DNA of 37,993 nucleotides from Desertibaculum subflavum (GCA_003576705.1 QOZS01000052.1:1-37993); one strand, 5' to 3'. Shown: positions 12,339 through 20,907, counted from the stretch's first letter. The notes: a model not told the origin generated them from the sequence alone. Program-made: numbers and translations.

Positions 12339-12422
12339 CGTATGGTGAACGCGCCGCATTGCCTTCACGGCGGCGTTGCGGCAGCCTCGGTTGAGCTGAG
12401 CGGCAGCAGGACGGAGCGGGCT

Positions 12423-13079
12423 ATGGGCGAGGGCCACCACCATCACGGGAGCCAGGCGCATGGTGAGGACCACGACCACCACCACAGCGACGTGCCGTCG
12501 GATCCGGCGCTCCGGGTCAAGGCTCTGGAATCGCTGCTGGTGGAGAAGGGGCTCGTCGATCCGGCCTCGCTCGACTACCTGATCGATCTCTACGAGACCA
12601 GGATCGGACCGCGCAACGGCGCCCGCGTGGTGGCGCGCGCCTGGACCGACCCGGCCTACAAGGCGCGTCTGCTGGCCAAGGGCGGGCTGGCGATCAAGGA
12701 ACTCGGCTACGAAGGCCGGCAGGGCGAGGACATCGTGGTGGTGGAGAACACGCCCGCGGTGCACAACCTCGTCGTCTGCACGCTCTGCTCCTGCTATCCC
12801 TGGCCGGTGCTCGGCCTGCCGCCGGTCTGGTACAAGTCGGCGCCCTACCGCTCGCGGGCCGTGATCGATCCGCGCGGCGTGCTGCGCGAATTCGGCGTCG
12901 AGCTCGGCGGCGAAGTCGAGCTGAGGGTCTGGGACTCGACTTCCGAGGTCCGCTACATGGTCCTGCCGCAGCGCCCGCCGGGCACCGAGGGCCTGGGAGA
13001 GGAATCGCTCGCGGACCTGGTGACGCGGGACTCGATGATCGGCGTCGGCCTCGCTCTGGCGCCGAAGGTCACAGCATGA
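12423..13079 (+). CDS. Nitrile hydratase alpha subunit, cobalt type
   Basis: 218-aa metal-bearing subunit of nitrile hydratase, which converts nitriles to amides in the cytoplasm. The metal-claw motif is VCTLCSC with Cys119, Cys122 and Cys124; Thr at the second position is typical of cobalt enzymes, whereas iron enzymes have Ser. The ATG at 12423 has GGAG six bases upstream and begins a His-rich tail (13 His within residues 1-22) that is unusual for the family and may bind cobalt. The stop overlaps the beta-subunit start as ATGA. The related thiocyanate hydrolase gamma subunit is an alternative, but the adjacent single beta and activator genes favour nitrile hydratase. Confidence 0.93.
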   Translation: MGEGHHHHGSQAHGEDHDHHHSDVPSDPALRVKALESLLVEKGLVDPASLDYLIDLYETRIGPRNGARVVARAWTDPAYKARLLAKGGLAIKELGYEGRQGEDIVVVENTPAVHNLVVCTLCSCYPWPVLGLPPVWYKSAPYRSRAVIDPRGVLREFGVELGGEVELRVWDSTSEVRYMVLPQRPPGTEGLGEESLADLVTRDSMIGVGLALAPKVTA

Positions 13080-13729
13080 ACGGCGCCCACGATCTCGGCG
13101 GCATGCAGGGCTTCGGCCCGGTCGGCGCGGAGCCGGACGAGCCGGTCTTTCATGCCGAGTGGGAACGCCGCGCCTTCGCGCTCACCCTGGCGGCCGGCGC
13201 GCTCGGCAAGTGGAATATCGACCAGTCGCGCTATGCGCGCGAGCGCCAGCCGCCGGCGGAATATCTCGCCACCAGCTATTACGAGCACTGGCTCTACGGC
13301 CTCGAGAAGCTGCTGGTGGAGAAGGGCCTCGTCACCGCGGAAGAGCTGGCGACCGGCAAGGCGGCGGCAAGATCCGATCTTTCGCCGGTCGGCATTACCC
13401 AGATGTCGGAGATCATCCGGCGCGGCGGCGCCCATCGCATCGCCTCCGACCTGCCGGCGCGCTTTTCGGCCGGCCAGAAGGTCGCGGTGCGCAACCGCCA
13501 TCCGCTCGGCCATACCAGGGCGCCGCGCTATGTGCGCGGGCGGCAGGGCGTCATCGACCGCGATCACGGCGTCTTCGTGTTCGCCGATTCCAGCGGCAGC
13601 GACCAGGGGCCGAAGCCGCAGCATTGCTATGTCGTGCGCTTTGCCGCGCCGGAGCTGTGGGGGCCCGAGGCCAATCCGCGCGACGTGGTGCTGGTCGATC
13701 TGTGGGACGACCATCTGGACCCGGCCTGA
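13076..13729 (+). CDS. Nitrile hydratase beta subunit
   Basis: 217-aa beta subunit that packs against alpha and shapes the active site. The N-terminus MNGAHDLGGMQGFGPV is the classic beta start. A helical domain with YYEHWLYGLEKLLVEKGLVT follows, and the C-terminal half is an SH3-like barrel with HTRAPRYVRGRQGVI and a final VDLWDDHLD. It overlaps alpha by four bases and is followed 2 bases later by the activator gene. The order alpha-beta-activator is more usual for iron-type clusters, while the alpha metal motif is cobalt type. Confidence 0.94.
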   Translation: MNGAHDLGGMQGFGPVGAEPDEPVFHAEWERRAFALTLAAGALGKWNIDQSRYARERQPPAEYLATSYYEHWLYGLEKLLVEKGLVTAEELATGKAAARSDLSPVGITQMSEIIRRGGAHRIASDLPARFSAGQKVAVRNRHPLGHTRAPRYVRGRQGVIDRDHGVFVFADSSGSDQGPKPQHCYVVRFAAPELWGPEANPRDVVLVDLWDDHLDPA

Positions 13730-13731
13730 CG

Positions 13732-14103
13732 ATGGCAACGGTCGTCGACCTGGATGCCCTGCCGGCCATTCCGCGCGATGCCGAGGGGCCGGTCTTCCGC
13801 GAGCCGTGGGAGGCGCAGGCCTTCGCCCTCACGGTCAAGCTGCACGAGGCCTGTCTCTTCACCTGGTCCGAATGGGCCGCCGCGCTGAGCCAAGAGATCG
13901 CGCGCGCCCAGGCGGAAGGCGATCCCGATCTCGGCGCGACCTATTACCGGCACTGGCTCGCCGCGCTGGAGCGGCTGGTGACGGCGAAACGCGTGGTCGA
14001 TGCGGCGGCGCTCGGCCAGCGCAAGCAGGCCTGGATCCAGGCCTATGAGCGGACCCCGCATGGCCAGCCGGTGCAGCTCGCAATCGACGCGCACCGGCGG
14101 TAA
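13732..14103 (+). CDS. Nitrile hydratase accessory/activator protein
   Basis: 123-aa protein related to the N-terminal half of the beta subunit, like the P14K/NhlE-type self-subunit-swapping activators that load cobalt into alpha. Shared segments with beta include PVFREPWEAQAFALTVKLHE and YYRHWLAALERLVTAKRVV. It starts 2 bases after beta and is the last gene of the operon; a rho-independent terminator lies 122 bases further on. No cobalt transporter gene is next to it. Confidence 0.9.
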   Translation: MATVVDLDALPAIPRDAEGPVFREPWEAQAFALTVKLHEACLFTWSEWAAALSQEIARAQAEGDPDLGATYYRHWLAALERLVTAKRVVDAAALGQRKQAWIQAYERTPHGQPVQLAIDAHRR

Positions 14104-14225
14104 CACTCATTAACCCTGGATCACGGTCTCGTGATGGTGGTCGGTTTGGGCTTCCATCGTGGCCGCGGCGCTACATCATCTGACTCGGCGGCAATTGATC
14201 CCCCTCTAGCCGCCTTGCTCCTCTC

Positions 14226-14260
14226 GCCCCGCCGGAATGTTTTTGGCGGGGCCTCTTTTT
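14226..14260 (+). terminator. Rho-independent terminator of nitrile hydratase operon
   Basis: GCCCCGCC / GGCGGGGC is a perfect 8-bp stem (14226-14233 with 14245-14252) with an 11-base loop, followed by CTC and a run of five T. It is oriented to end plus-strand transcription from the nitrile hydratase genes. The 122-base gap after the activator gene holds no other convincing gene. Confidence 0.75.
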
Positions 14261-14279
14261 GGGCGAAGCGGCCGAGCGG

Positions 14280-15521
14280 TCAAAGGGCGCCGGCGCGCTG
14301 GCCCAGGGTGCCGCCGAAGGCTTGCCACCGCCGCACCAGCAGCGCGAGGAACAGGATCAGGGCGAGCGGCGCGATCGGCAGGCCGAGATGCAGCGCGAGA
14401 GGCCGCGCGATGAAGGGCAGCAGATAGATCAGCGCCGCCCCGCTGATCTCCCAGGATCCGATACCGTGGGCGCGCGCATGCGCCGTCAGCCACAGCATCG
14501 GCAGCAGCATGAGCAGCAGGTCGTAATCGAGCGCCACCGGCGCGGCGAGCGGGGTCGCCGCGACCAGAATGGCGGCGCGCAGCGGCGCCCGTGCCGGGTC
14601 GCGGTCGCGCCAGACCAGAGCCAAGAGGCAGGCCATCGCGAGCAGGGCGAGCCCCTGGGCAGTCAGCGCGAGGATCTCGCCGGCGCCCAGCACGCGGAGC
14701 CCGGCATAGAGCGTGACCATCTTGCCCCAGGGCACGCTGCCGGCGCGCATGGCGAGGCTCGCCTCGGGCATCTGGTCCAGGAAGGCCTGCCAGATATCCG
14801 GCCCGAAGGCGACGCCGGCGCAGCCGGCAAAGCCGACGGCGCCGAGGCCGGCGGCGATCAACGCGCGCCACTGGCCGCCGGCGATCAGCGCGACGGGCAG
14901 CAGCAGACCAAGCTGCGGCTTGATGCTGGCGAGGCCGAGCAGCAGCCCGGCCAGGATCGGCCGCTGGCCGAGCAGCGCGAGCCCGAAGCCGAGCAGGCCC
15001 ATCAGCAGGAAGGCATTCTGGCCATGGCCGAGGGCGACGAAGCCGGCGGGCGCGGCGAGCAGCAGGATCACGCCGTCTCGCCCCGGCAGGATGCGGTTGG
15101 CGGCGGCGGCGGCGAGCAGAAAGGTGGCGCCGAGGAAGCCGCCCAGCGCGGCGAGATAGGGCAGCGCACCGAGCGGCGCGACCATCAGCAGGAAGGTCGG
15201 CGGGTAGAAGAAGGCGTAGAACGGGATCTGCCCCATCGCCGCCCGCTGCGCTTCGGCGAAGGCGAGCATGTCGTAGGGGACCGCCGCCTGGCCGGCCAAA
15301 GCGAGGCGCGCGGCGTTCCAGAAGCTCGCGAAATCGGTGCCGATCGGCTTGCCGTCCGGGCCGATGCCGTTCTCGGCCAGCAGCAGCATGCCGATCGCGG
15401 CGGCGAGATAGACGCCGATGGCGACCAGGGCATAGCTGCGGAGCCGAGCGCCCGCGGCCCAGCTGCCGTCGCGCAGAACGGCAATGAAGGCGACAGGGCC
15501 CAATGCCTCGCCCTTCACCAT
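14280..15521 (-). CDS. GT87-like (DUF2029) membrane glycosyltransferase
   Basis: 413-aa integral membrane protein with about 10-12 hydrophobic segments. After the first helix comes a periplasmic loop with GTDFASFWNAARLALAG...PYD, the pattern of GT-C polyprenyl-phosphate-mannose-dependent transferases (DUF2029/GT87), where the Asp is catalytic; YPPTFLLMVAPLGALPY follows. Such enzymes add sugars to glycolipids or polysaccharides on the outer face of the inner membrane. I chose the ATG at 15521 because the longer frame overlaps the divergent VOC gene and codes for non-membrane sequence. The acceptor is unknown. Confidence 0.82.
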   Translation of the reverse strand: MVKGEALGPVAFIAVLRDGSWAAGARLRSYALVAIGVYLAAAIGMLLLAENGIGPDGKPIGTDFASFWNAARLALAGQAAVPYDMLAFAEAQRAAMGQIPFYAFFYPPTFLLMVAPLGALPYLAALGGFLGATFLLAAAAANRILPGRDGVILLLAAPAGFVALGHGQNAFLLMGLLGFGLALLGQRPILAGLLLGLASIKPQLGLLLPVALIAGGQWRALIAAGLGAVGFAGCAGVAFGPDIWQAFLDQMPEASLAMRAGSVPWGKMVTLYAGLRVLGAGEILALTAQGLALLAMACLLALVWRDRDPARAPLRAAILVAATPLAAPVALDYDLLLMLLPMLWLTAHARAHGIGSWEISGAALIYLLPFIARPLALHLGLPIAPLALILFLALLVRRWQAFGGTLGQRAGAL

Positions 15522-15654
15522 GGCCCGGTCGCCGGATCGCTGTCTGCAAGCATGCGCGGCGCAGGCTACCGGCCGGGGGTTAAGGCATCGCCCAATTGGG
15601 GCCGGCCGCTTGCAGGATCCCCTATATGATCCGCCGCGGCCAAGGGGGGCGACC

Positions 15655-16023
15655 ATGCGGATCCTGTCTCTGGACCATGTGCAGCTGGCGATGCCGGCCG
15701 GCGGGGAGGCGGCGGCGCGCGCCTTCTATACCGGCCTGCTCGGCATCCCGGAACAGACCAAGCCGCCCCACCTTGCCGCCCGCGGCGGCTGCTGGTTCGA
15801 GCGCGGTCCGCTCAAGGTCCATCTCGGGGTCGACAAGGACTTCAAGCCGGCCCGCAAGGCGCACCCGGCCTTCATCGTCGACGACCTGCCGGCGCTGGCC
15901 GCGGCGCTCGCGGCGGCCGGGTTCCGCACCGTGTCGGACGAGCCTCTGGAGGGCTACGACCGGCTCTTCGTCGACGATCCGTTCGGCAATCGCATCGAGA
16001 TCATGCAGCCGAAAAACGGCTGA
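15655..16023 (+). CDS. VOC family (glyoxalase-like) protein
   Basis: 122-aa protein with the two beta-alpha-beta-beta-beta repeats of the vicinal oxygen chelate fold. DHVQLAMPAGGEAAARAFYTGLLG is the first repeat; the second ends with LFVDDPFGNRIEIMQ, carrying the usual Glu metal-ligand position. Gene members include glyoxalases, dioxygenases and antibiotic-binding proteins; nothing here picks one. The start has an AAGGGGGG ribosome site just upstream. It stands alone between a divergent glycosyltransferase and a small-protein gene. Confidence 0.88.
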   Translation: MRILSLDHVQLAMPAGGEAAARAFYTGLLGIPEQTKPPHLAARGGCWFERGPLKVHLGVDKDFKPARKAHPAFIVDDLPALAAALAAAGFRTVSDEPLEGYDRLFVDDPFGNRIEIMQPKNG

Positions 16024-16212
16024 ATTCTGCCGCTTTCCTGCCTTTTAGGTAACCGTATGGTTAACTGCGTCACGCATCGGCATCAAAGTGTGACAATGCA
16101 GAAACAAGCGACCGGAAGGGCCAAAGGTTACCGGGAAATTTACCCAGGTGAACGCCCGATGTGAGACGGTCATCGGCATCGGAGTTCGGTGGTTCAGGTC
16201 GGAGGGGCCAGC

Positions 16213-16431
16213 ATGATCCGCCGACGGGATGTTCACTTCAAGGATCGCGGTACGATGCAGTTGGAGAAGCAAGCGGCCCTTTGTCGCCGCCTCGCGCAGG
16301 GCGCGGTGCCGTTCCTCCTGATGCGCGAGCTCAGTGCCCTGGCCGAAGAGTTCGAGCGCGACGCCCATGGCGTCGACAGCCGCCCGGGGCTGGCGCAGCC
16401 TCCCGTGCAGCGCCGGCGCGCCGCGGGCTGA
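16213..16431 (+). CDS. Small helical protein, paralogue of 29296-29484
   Basis: 72-aa predicted cytoplasmic protein with no named domain. The core LEKQAALCRRLAQGAVPFLL...LSALAEEFERDA reads as two amphipathic helices. It shares the eight-residue run AALCRRLA and the later AEE(Y/F)ER pattern with the protein at 29296-29484, so the two are members of one small family. The start at 16213 has GGAGGGG five bases upstream. The 189 bases before it are AT-richer than the surroundings and include TAACC-gtat-GGTTA (16050-16063), a likely promoter or operator zone. Function unknown. Confidence 0.62.
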   Translation: MIRRRDVHFKDRGTMQLEKQAALCRRLAQGAVPFLLMRELSALAEEFERDAHGVDSRPGLAQPPVQRRRAAG

Positions 16432-16535
16432 AGCCCGCCCGGCCGACGGAAATCGCGGCGGCGCGCGGATCCGCGCGCTCGGGTTAAGATCGACCCGCAA
16501 GCCGGCATACGGCCGGCCCAAGGGGAGGGCGCCCG

Positions 16536-17516
16536 ATGAAGGCCGTCGTCGCCCGCGCGCTCGGCGCGCCTGAGACTTTCGCCCTGGAAGAGATCGAGCC
16601 GGCCGCGCCGGGCGCCGGACAGATTCGCGTCGACGTGCACGTCGCCGGGGTCAGCTATGTCACTGCCCTGGTCGCCGCCGGACGCTATCAGGTCAAGCCG
16701 CCGCTGCCGTTCACCCCGGGCGGCGAGTTCGCCGGCATCGTCGCTGCGACCGGACCCGGCGTGACCGGATTCGCGGCCGGCGACCGTGTGGTGGGCGCCG
16801 GCTTCGGCGGCGGCTTCGCGGAGGCCGCGGTCATCCCCGCCGCCGCGGCGCTCCGTCTGCCCGCCGGCATGAGCTTCGAGACCGCGGCCGTCTTCCGTGT
16901 CGCATACGGCACCGCCTATCACGCGCTGGTGCAGCGCGCCGCGCTCAAGGCCGGCGAGACCCTGCTGGTGCTGGGCGCCGCAGGGTCGGTCGGCGAGGCG
17001 GCGATCCAGGTCGGCAAGGCGCTCGGCGCCCGCGTCATCGGCTCCGGCTCCACCGAGGCCAAGCGGGCGGCCGCGGAGGCCGTCGGCGCCGACGACACCC
17101 TGGATAGCCACGCGCTCGACTGGCGCGACCAGGTGAAGCGGCTGACCGGCGGCCGCGGTGTCGACGTGGTGTTCGATCCGGTGGGCGGCGCCATCACCGA
17201 GCGCGCCTTTCGCTCGCTCGGCTGGCGCGGCCGCCATCTGGTGGTGGGCTTCGCCGCCGGCACCATCCCGGCCCTGCCAATCAATCTGGCGCTGCTCAAG
17301 GGCGCCGCACTGGTCGGCGTCGACTACCGCCAGTTCCGCGAGCTCGAGCCGGAAGGGGAGGCGGCGAACCTGGCGGCCCTGTTCGACCTGCATGCGCAAG
17401 GCAGGCTCAGCCCGACCATCGGCCGTGTCTACCGGTTCGAGGATTTCGCCGCCGCGCTGCGCGCCGCCTCGGAGAACGGGCCGCCGGGGCGGGTGCTGCT
17501 GCGCATCCGTCCCTGA
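16536..17516 (+). CDS. Zinc-independent NADPH:quinone oxidoreductase (MDR family)
   Basis: 326-aa medium-chain reductase. The N-terminal GroES-like domain has FTPGGEFAGIVAATGPGVTGFAAGDRVVG, and the Rossmann domain has LVLGAAGSVGEAAIQVGKALGARVIG (about 146-171), where the usual GAAGGVG is GAAGSVG. Catalytic and structural zinc ligands are absent, as in the quinone oxidoreductase subgroup. These enzymes reduce quinones or enones with NADPH. The start has a good AAGGGGAGGG site. It is followed by a GC-rich palindromic stretch (17523-17560) and an unrelated gene. Confidence 0.92.
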   Translation: MKAVVARALGAPETFALEEIEPAAPGAGQIRVDVHVAGVSYVTALVAAGRYQVKPPLPFTPGGEFAGIVAATGPGVTGFAAGDRVVGAGFGGGFAEAAVIPAAAALRLPAGMSFETAAVFRVAYGTAYHALVQRAALKAGETLLVLGAAGSVGEAAIQVGKALGARVIGSGSTEAKRAAAEAVGADDTLDSHALDWRDQVKRLTGGRGVDVVFDPVGGAITERAFRSLGWRGRHLVVGFAAGTIPALPINLALLKGAALVGVDYRQFRELEPEGEAANLAALFDLHAQGRLSPTIGRVYRFEDFAAALRAASENGPPGRVLLRIRP

Positions 17517-17531
17517 TCTCGTCCGGCAGAT

Positions 17532-17550
17532 CCTGCCTGGCGCCGGCAGG
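17532..17550 (+). terminator. Stem-loop after quinone oxidoreductase gene
   Basis: CCTGCC (17532-17537) pairs with GGCAGG (17545-17550) with a 7-base loop. Flanking CCGGCAG (17523) and CTGCCCGG (17553) offer further alternative pairings, so the 38-base block is rich in CCGGCAG-type repeats. No T run follows. It may stop transcription or be a small repeat element. Confidence 0.35.
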
Positions 17551-17666
17551 TTCTGCCCGGGGCGCTCTTCGCCGACGCCGCGGAAACCGCAGGATTCCTG
17601 CGCTTGCGGACCGGCATTGCCGTTGCAAGGGCGACAGCGAGGCAAGACCGCAGGGGATTCCGCCCG

Positions 17667-18176
17667 ATGTCCATCGGCTCGATCACGTCCTTCGATCGTC
17701 TCGGCTCGCTGTTGCCGCGGCATGTCGATCCGAGCGCGGCGACCGCCATCGCCGAGCGCGAGGCCGAGCGCCTGCGCCGCAAGACGGCCGAGGACACTGC
17801 CTACACGACCGACCTGATCGAGCGGGACCGGCTGGCCGCCGCGGCAGCGGCCGAGGCGGCCGCCGCGCAGCGCTCGCAGGAAACCCTGTTCGAGGCGCAG
17901 CGGCTCGGCCAGGAGCTCGATGCCGAGAGCAGCGACGAGAAGATCGATTTCGCCCGCACCCCCAGGGACGAGTTCCTCGACTACATGAAGAAATCGCCGG
18001 GCGAGCGCATGATCGAGGACATCCTGCGCAGCATGGGGCTGACCAAGGAAGACCTGGCCAACATGTCGCCGGAGGAGCGCGCCAAGGTCGAGGCGCTGAT
18101 CAAGGAGAAGGTCGAAGCCGCCATGCAGCAGGCGACCGAGAAGGAGCTGAAGCAGGACGAAGCGGCGGCAGCCTGA
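17667..18176 (+). CDS. Conserved hypothetical protein, charged helical
   Basis: 169-aa soluble protein of unknown function. The N-terminal third (SIGSITSFDRLGSLLPRHVDP) may be extended. Residues about 45-90 form a long Ala/Glu/Arg-rich helix, probably coiled coil. The C-terminal 60 residues hold the most distinctive region: DEFLDYMKKSPGERMIEDILRSMG then LTKEDLANMSPEERAKVEALIKEKV, a motif I recall from uncharacterised alphaproteobacterial proteins. No signal peptide. The start at 17667 is the first Met after a run that looks non-coding. It converges with the amidohydrolase gene at 25 bases. Confidence 0.72.
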   Translation: MSIGSITSFDRLGSLLPRHVDPSAATAIAEREAERLRRKTAEDTAYTTDLIERDRLAAAAAAEAAAAQRSQETLFEAQRLGQELDAESSDEKIDFARTPRDEFLDYMKKSPGERMIEDILRSMGLTKEDLANMSPEERAKVEALIKEKVEAAMQQATEKELKQDEAAAA

Positions 18177-18201
18177 TCGCGCCGCCGCCGATCGCGTCCC
18201 G

Positions 18202-19926
18202 TCAGGCCGAAGCGGCCTGCGCGCCGCGCACCACGCGGCCGGGCCTCGTGCCGGTCGCGGCGCCATCGCGATAGGTGACGGCACCCGACACCACGGCGGC
18301 GACATAGCCTTCCGCCCGCTGCATCAGCCGGCGGCCGCCGGTCGGCAGGTCGTAGGTCACTTCCGGCGCCCGCAGGGTCAGGCGATCGAAGTCGATCACA
18401 TTGAGATCGGCCTTCCAGCCCGGCATCAGCACGCCGCGGTCGTCGAGGCCGACTGCCGCCGCTGTGCGCCGCGCCTGCGCCGCCACCACCCATTCCAGCG
18501 GCAGTTTCGGCCCGCGCTTGCGGTCGCGCGCCCAGTGGGTCAGGAGATGCGTGGTGAAGCTCGCATCGCAGATGATGCCGCAATGCGCCCCGCCATCGCC
18601 GAGGCCGGGGATCGTGTCCCGGTGCGTGAGCATGGCGCGTGCGGCTTCCAGGTCGCCGTCGCTGTAGTTCAGGAACGGCACATAGAGCTGGCCGCGGCCC
18701 TCGCGCTCCAGCAGCGCGTCATAGGCGATCTCCTCCGGCCGCCGGCCGGTGCGCGCGGCGATGCCGGCGAGCGACTGCTCCGGCGGCTGCTCATAATCCG
18801 GCGGATCGCCGAGGCGGAAGATCTTCGCGTAGTTGGTCGTGCGCGCCAGCATGTCGGCGCTGGCATCCGGCTCCTCGGTGAGCAACGCCGCGCGGATCTC
18901 GGGCTTGCGCATCGCGGCGACGCGCTCCGCCAGCGGCAAATGCGCGAACTTCTTGTAGGTCGGGTGGCTGACGAAGGGATTGCGCGACAGCTCGAGCCCG
19001 AGCAGCAACCCGACCGGCCGGCCACAGACCTGCGCCTTGATCGGCAGGCCGCGCGCCGTCGCGCGCTCCAGCAGGTCGAGCGTCTTGCGCCAGCGCTGCG
19101 GCGACCGGTCGTTCTGGGCGAGCGAAACCGAGAGCGGACGGCCCGAGGCCTCGACCATGCGGCACAGCATGGCGAACTCGCCCTCCAGGTCGCGCAGGTC
19201 CGACACCACCTGCATCACGCCCTTGCCGGCATCCTTGAGGCCGAGGGCGATCTCGGTCAGCTCGGCTTCCTCCGCCGTCAAGGTCGGGATGTGGCGGCCG
19301 TCGCTGGCGCGGTGGTTGATGGTGCGCGAGGTGGCGAAGCCGAGCGCGCCGGCCTGCATCGCCTCGGCGGCGAGGCGGCGCATCTCCGCGCGGTCGGCCT
19401 GGGTCGCCGGCTCGCGGTCGGCGCCGCGCTCGCCCATGACATAGACGCGGAGCGCCGCATGCGGCAGCTGAGTCGCGACGTCGATGTCGTAGCGCCGCGC
19501 CGCCAGCGCGTTCATGTAGTCGCCGAAGCTTTCCCAGTTCCACGGGAGGCCGGCGGTCAGCACCGGTTCCGGAATGTCCTCGACGCCTTCCATCAGCTTG
19601 ATCAGCAGCTCGTGCTCGGCCGGCCGGCAGGGCGCGAAGCCGACGCCGCAATTGCCCATCACCACCGTGGTGACGCCGTGCAGCGAGGACGGCGTCACCT
19701 CGCCGGTCCAGGTGACCTGGCCGTCGTAATGGGTGTGGATGTCGACGAAGCCGGGCGCGACGACCATGCCGCGCGCATCGATCTCCTCAGTGCCGCGCGC
19801 GGCGATCCGGCTCTCCACCGCGACGATGCGGTCGCCCGCGATGGCGATATCGGCCTCGAAAGGTGCCGCGCCGGTGCCGTCGACGACGGTGCCGCCGCGG
19901 ATCACCAGTGTCGGGTCGATTGCCAT
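18202..19926 (-). CDS. D-aminoacylase/N-acyl-D-amino-acid deacylase family amidohydrolase
   Basis: 574-aa amidohydrolase_3 family enzyme. The metal-binding signature DIHTHYDGQ lies near residue 62, followed by GVTTVVMGNCGVGFAPCRP (Cys of the GNCG motif is a metal ligand in D-aminoacylases) and GDGGAHCGIICDASF near residue 470. The C-terminal strand region returns to the small beta domain (GWKADLNVIDFD). Members hydrolyse N-acyl-D-amino acids, dihydropyrimidine-like rings or related amides; the exact substrate is open. The start has GGAGG seven bases upstream. It lies 78 bases downstream of a DMT exporter on the same strand, possibly in one unit. Confidence 0.88.
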   Translation of the reverse strand: MAIDPTLVIRGGTVVDGTGAAPFEADIAIAGDRIVAVESRIAARGTEEIDARGMVVAPGFVDIHTHYDGQVTWTGEVTPSSLHGVTTVVMGNCGVGFAPCRPAEHELLIKLMEGVEDIPEPVLTAGLPWNWESFGDYMNALAARRYDIDVATQLPHAALRVYVMGERGADREPATQADRAEMRRLAAEAMQAGALGFATSRTINHRASDGRHIPTLTAEEAELTEIALGLKDAGKGVMQVVSDLRDLEGEFAMLCRMVEASGRPLSVSLAQNDRSPQRWRKTLDLLERATARGLPIKAQVCGRPVGLLLGLELSRNPFVSHPTYKKFAHLPLAERVAAMRKPEIRAALLTEEPDASADMLARTTNYAKIFRLGDPPDYEQPPEQSLAGIAARTGRRPEEIAYDALLEREGRGQLYVPFLNYSDGDLEAARAMLTHRDTIPGLGDGGAHCGIICDASFTTHLLTHWARDRKRGPKLPLEWVVAAQARRTAAAVGLDDRGVLMPGWKADLNVIDFDRLTLRAPEVTYDLPTGGRRLMQRAEGYVAAVVSGAVTYRDGAATGTRPGRVVRGAQAASA

Positions 19927-20004
19927 GGCGCTGCCTCCGGATCGAATTCCGGCCGAGCATAACGGAGAGCAAAGCCGGCGGAGAGCGGGCGTCGACGCAT
20001 ATCG

Positions 20005-20907
20005 TCAGTGTGATAGCCGGGCCACGGCCTCGCGCCGATCGTGATGCCACGTATAGAGGCCCGACAGCACGATCACGGCGGCGCCGAGAAAGGTCCAGGC
20101 GTCGGGAATGTCGCCGAACACGGCGAAGCCCAGCACCGCCGCCCAGACCAGCAGGGTGTAGGAATAGGGCTGCACGGCGCCCGCCTCGGCATGGTCGAGC
20201 GCCTTGATCAGCGCGAAATGCGACAGCGCGCCGAGCGCCGCGATGCCGATCAGCAAGGTCCAGGCCCAGAGGTCCGGATGCTGCCATTGCCACGGCCCGA
20301 CCAAGGTGGTGGCGCCGAGCCCGGCCAGCGCCGACCACAGCAAGGTCGTCTCCGGCCGGTCCACCATGGCGCAGAGCCGTACCAGGATCTGATAGAGGCC
20401 CCAGAGAAAGGCGCCGGCGAGCGGCAGCAGCAGCGGCCAGGTCAGCGTCTGGAAGCCCGGGCGGACGATCACCAGCACGCCGATGAATCCGGCGCCGACG
20501 GCGAGCCAGCGCCTGAGTCCCGCCCGCTCGCCGAGCATGACGACGGCGAGCGCGATGACGATCAACGGCGAGGTCGCCGCCACCGCATGGGTGTCGGCGA
20601 GCGGCAGGTAGTAGAAGGCGGCGACGAAAGCCGCTGCCTCGACGACCGCCAGCACGCCGCGCCCCGCCTGCAGCCAGGGGCGGTTGCTGCGCAGCACGAA
20701 CCGCCAGCTGCCGTGCCGGCGCGTCACCGCCAACGCGAAGGCGACGAAGAACGCATAGCGGATCCACAGCACCTGGGTGATGGCGTAGTCGTGCACCAGC
20801 AGCTTGCTCATCGCGTCCATGCTGGCGAAGCCGAACATGGCGGCGACGGTATAGAGCGCGCCGAGGCCGGTGCGGTTGGCGCGGCCGGGCAGGGCCTCGG
20901 TGGTCAT
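20005..20907 (-). CDS. EamA/DMT family inner-membrane transporter
   Basis: 300-aa protein with ten hydrophobic segments arranged as two EamA repeats; the first begins ALYTVAAMFGFASMDAMSKLL and the second with WPLLLPLAGAFLWGLYQILVR. Conserved GER-like turn appears as VVMLGERAGLRRWLAVGAGFIGVLVIVRPG, typical of the family. These exporters move amino acids or metabolites; the substrate here is unknown. Two 15-bp direct repeats lie 43-75 bases upstream of its start. The gene follows a TetR gene on the same strand. Confidence 0.9.
   Translation of the reverse strand: MTTEALPGRANRTGLGALYTVAAMFGFASMDAMSKLLVHDYAITQVLWIRYAFFVAFALAVTRRHGSWRFVLRSNRPWLQAGRGVLAVVEAAAFVAAFYYLPLADTHAVAATSPLIVIALAVVMLGERAGLRRWLAVGAGFIGVLVIVRPGFQTLTWPLLLPLAGAFLWGLYQILVRLCAMVDRPETTLLWSALAGLGATTLVGPWQWQHPDLWAWTLLIGIAALGALSHFALIKALDHAEAGAVQPYSYTLLVWAAVLGFAVFGDIPDAWTFLGAAVIVLSGLYTWHHDRREAVARLSH

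Noticed and set aside
14259..15629. 456-codon plus-strand frame opposite the glycosyltransferase
   Set aside because: Low-complexity Gln/Gly/Glu-rich translation; the opposite strand gives a coherent membrane protein.
15522..15656. Longer start for the glycosyltransferase
   Set aside because: It would overlap the divergent VOC gene start and adds non-membrane, low-quality sequence.
18177..18201. GATCGCG direct repeat between convergent genes
   Set aside because: Two short copies in GC-rich DNA; no stem or T tract supports a terminator.
18535..19962. 475-codon plus-strand frame opposite the amidohydrolase
   Set aside because: No domain, and the minus strand has DIHTHYDGQ and GDGGAHCG metal motifs.
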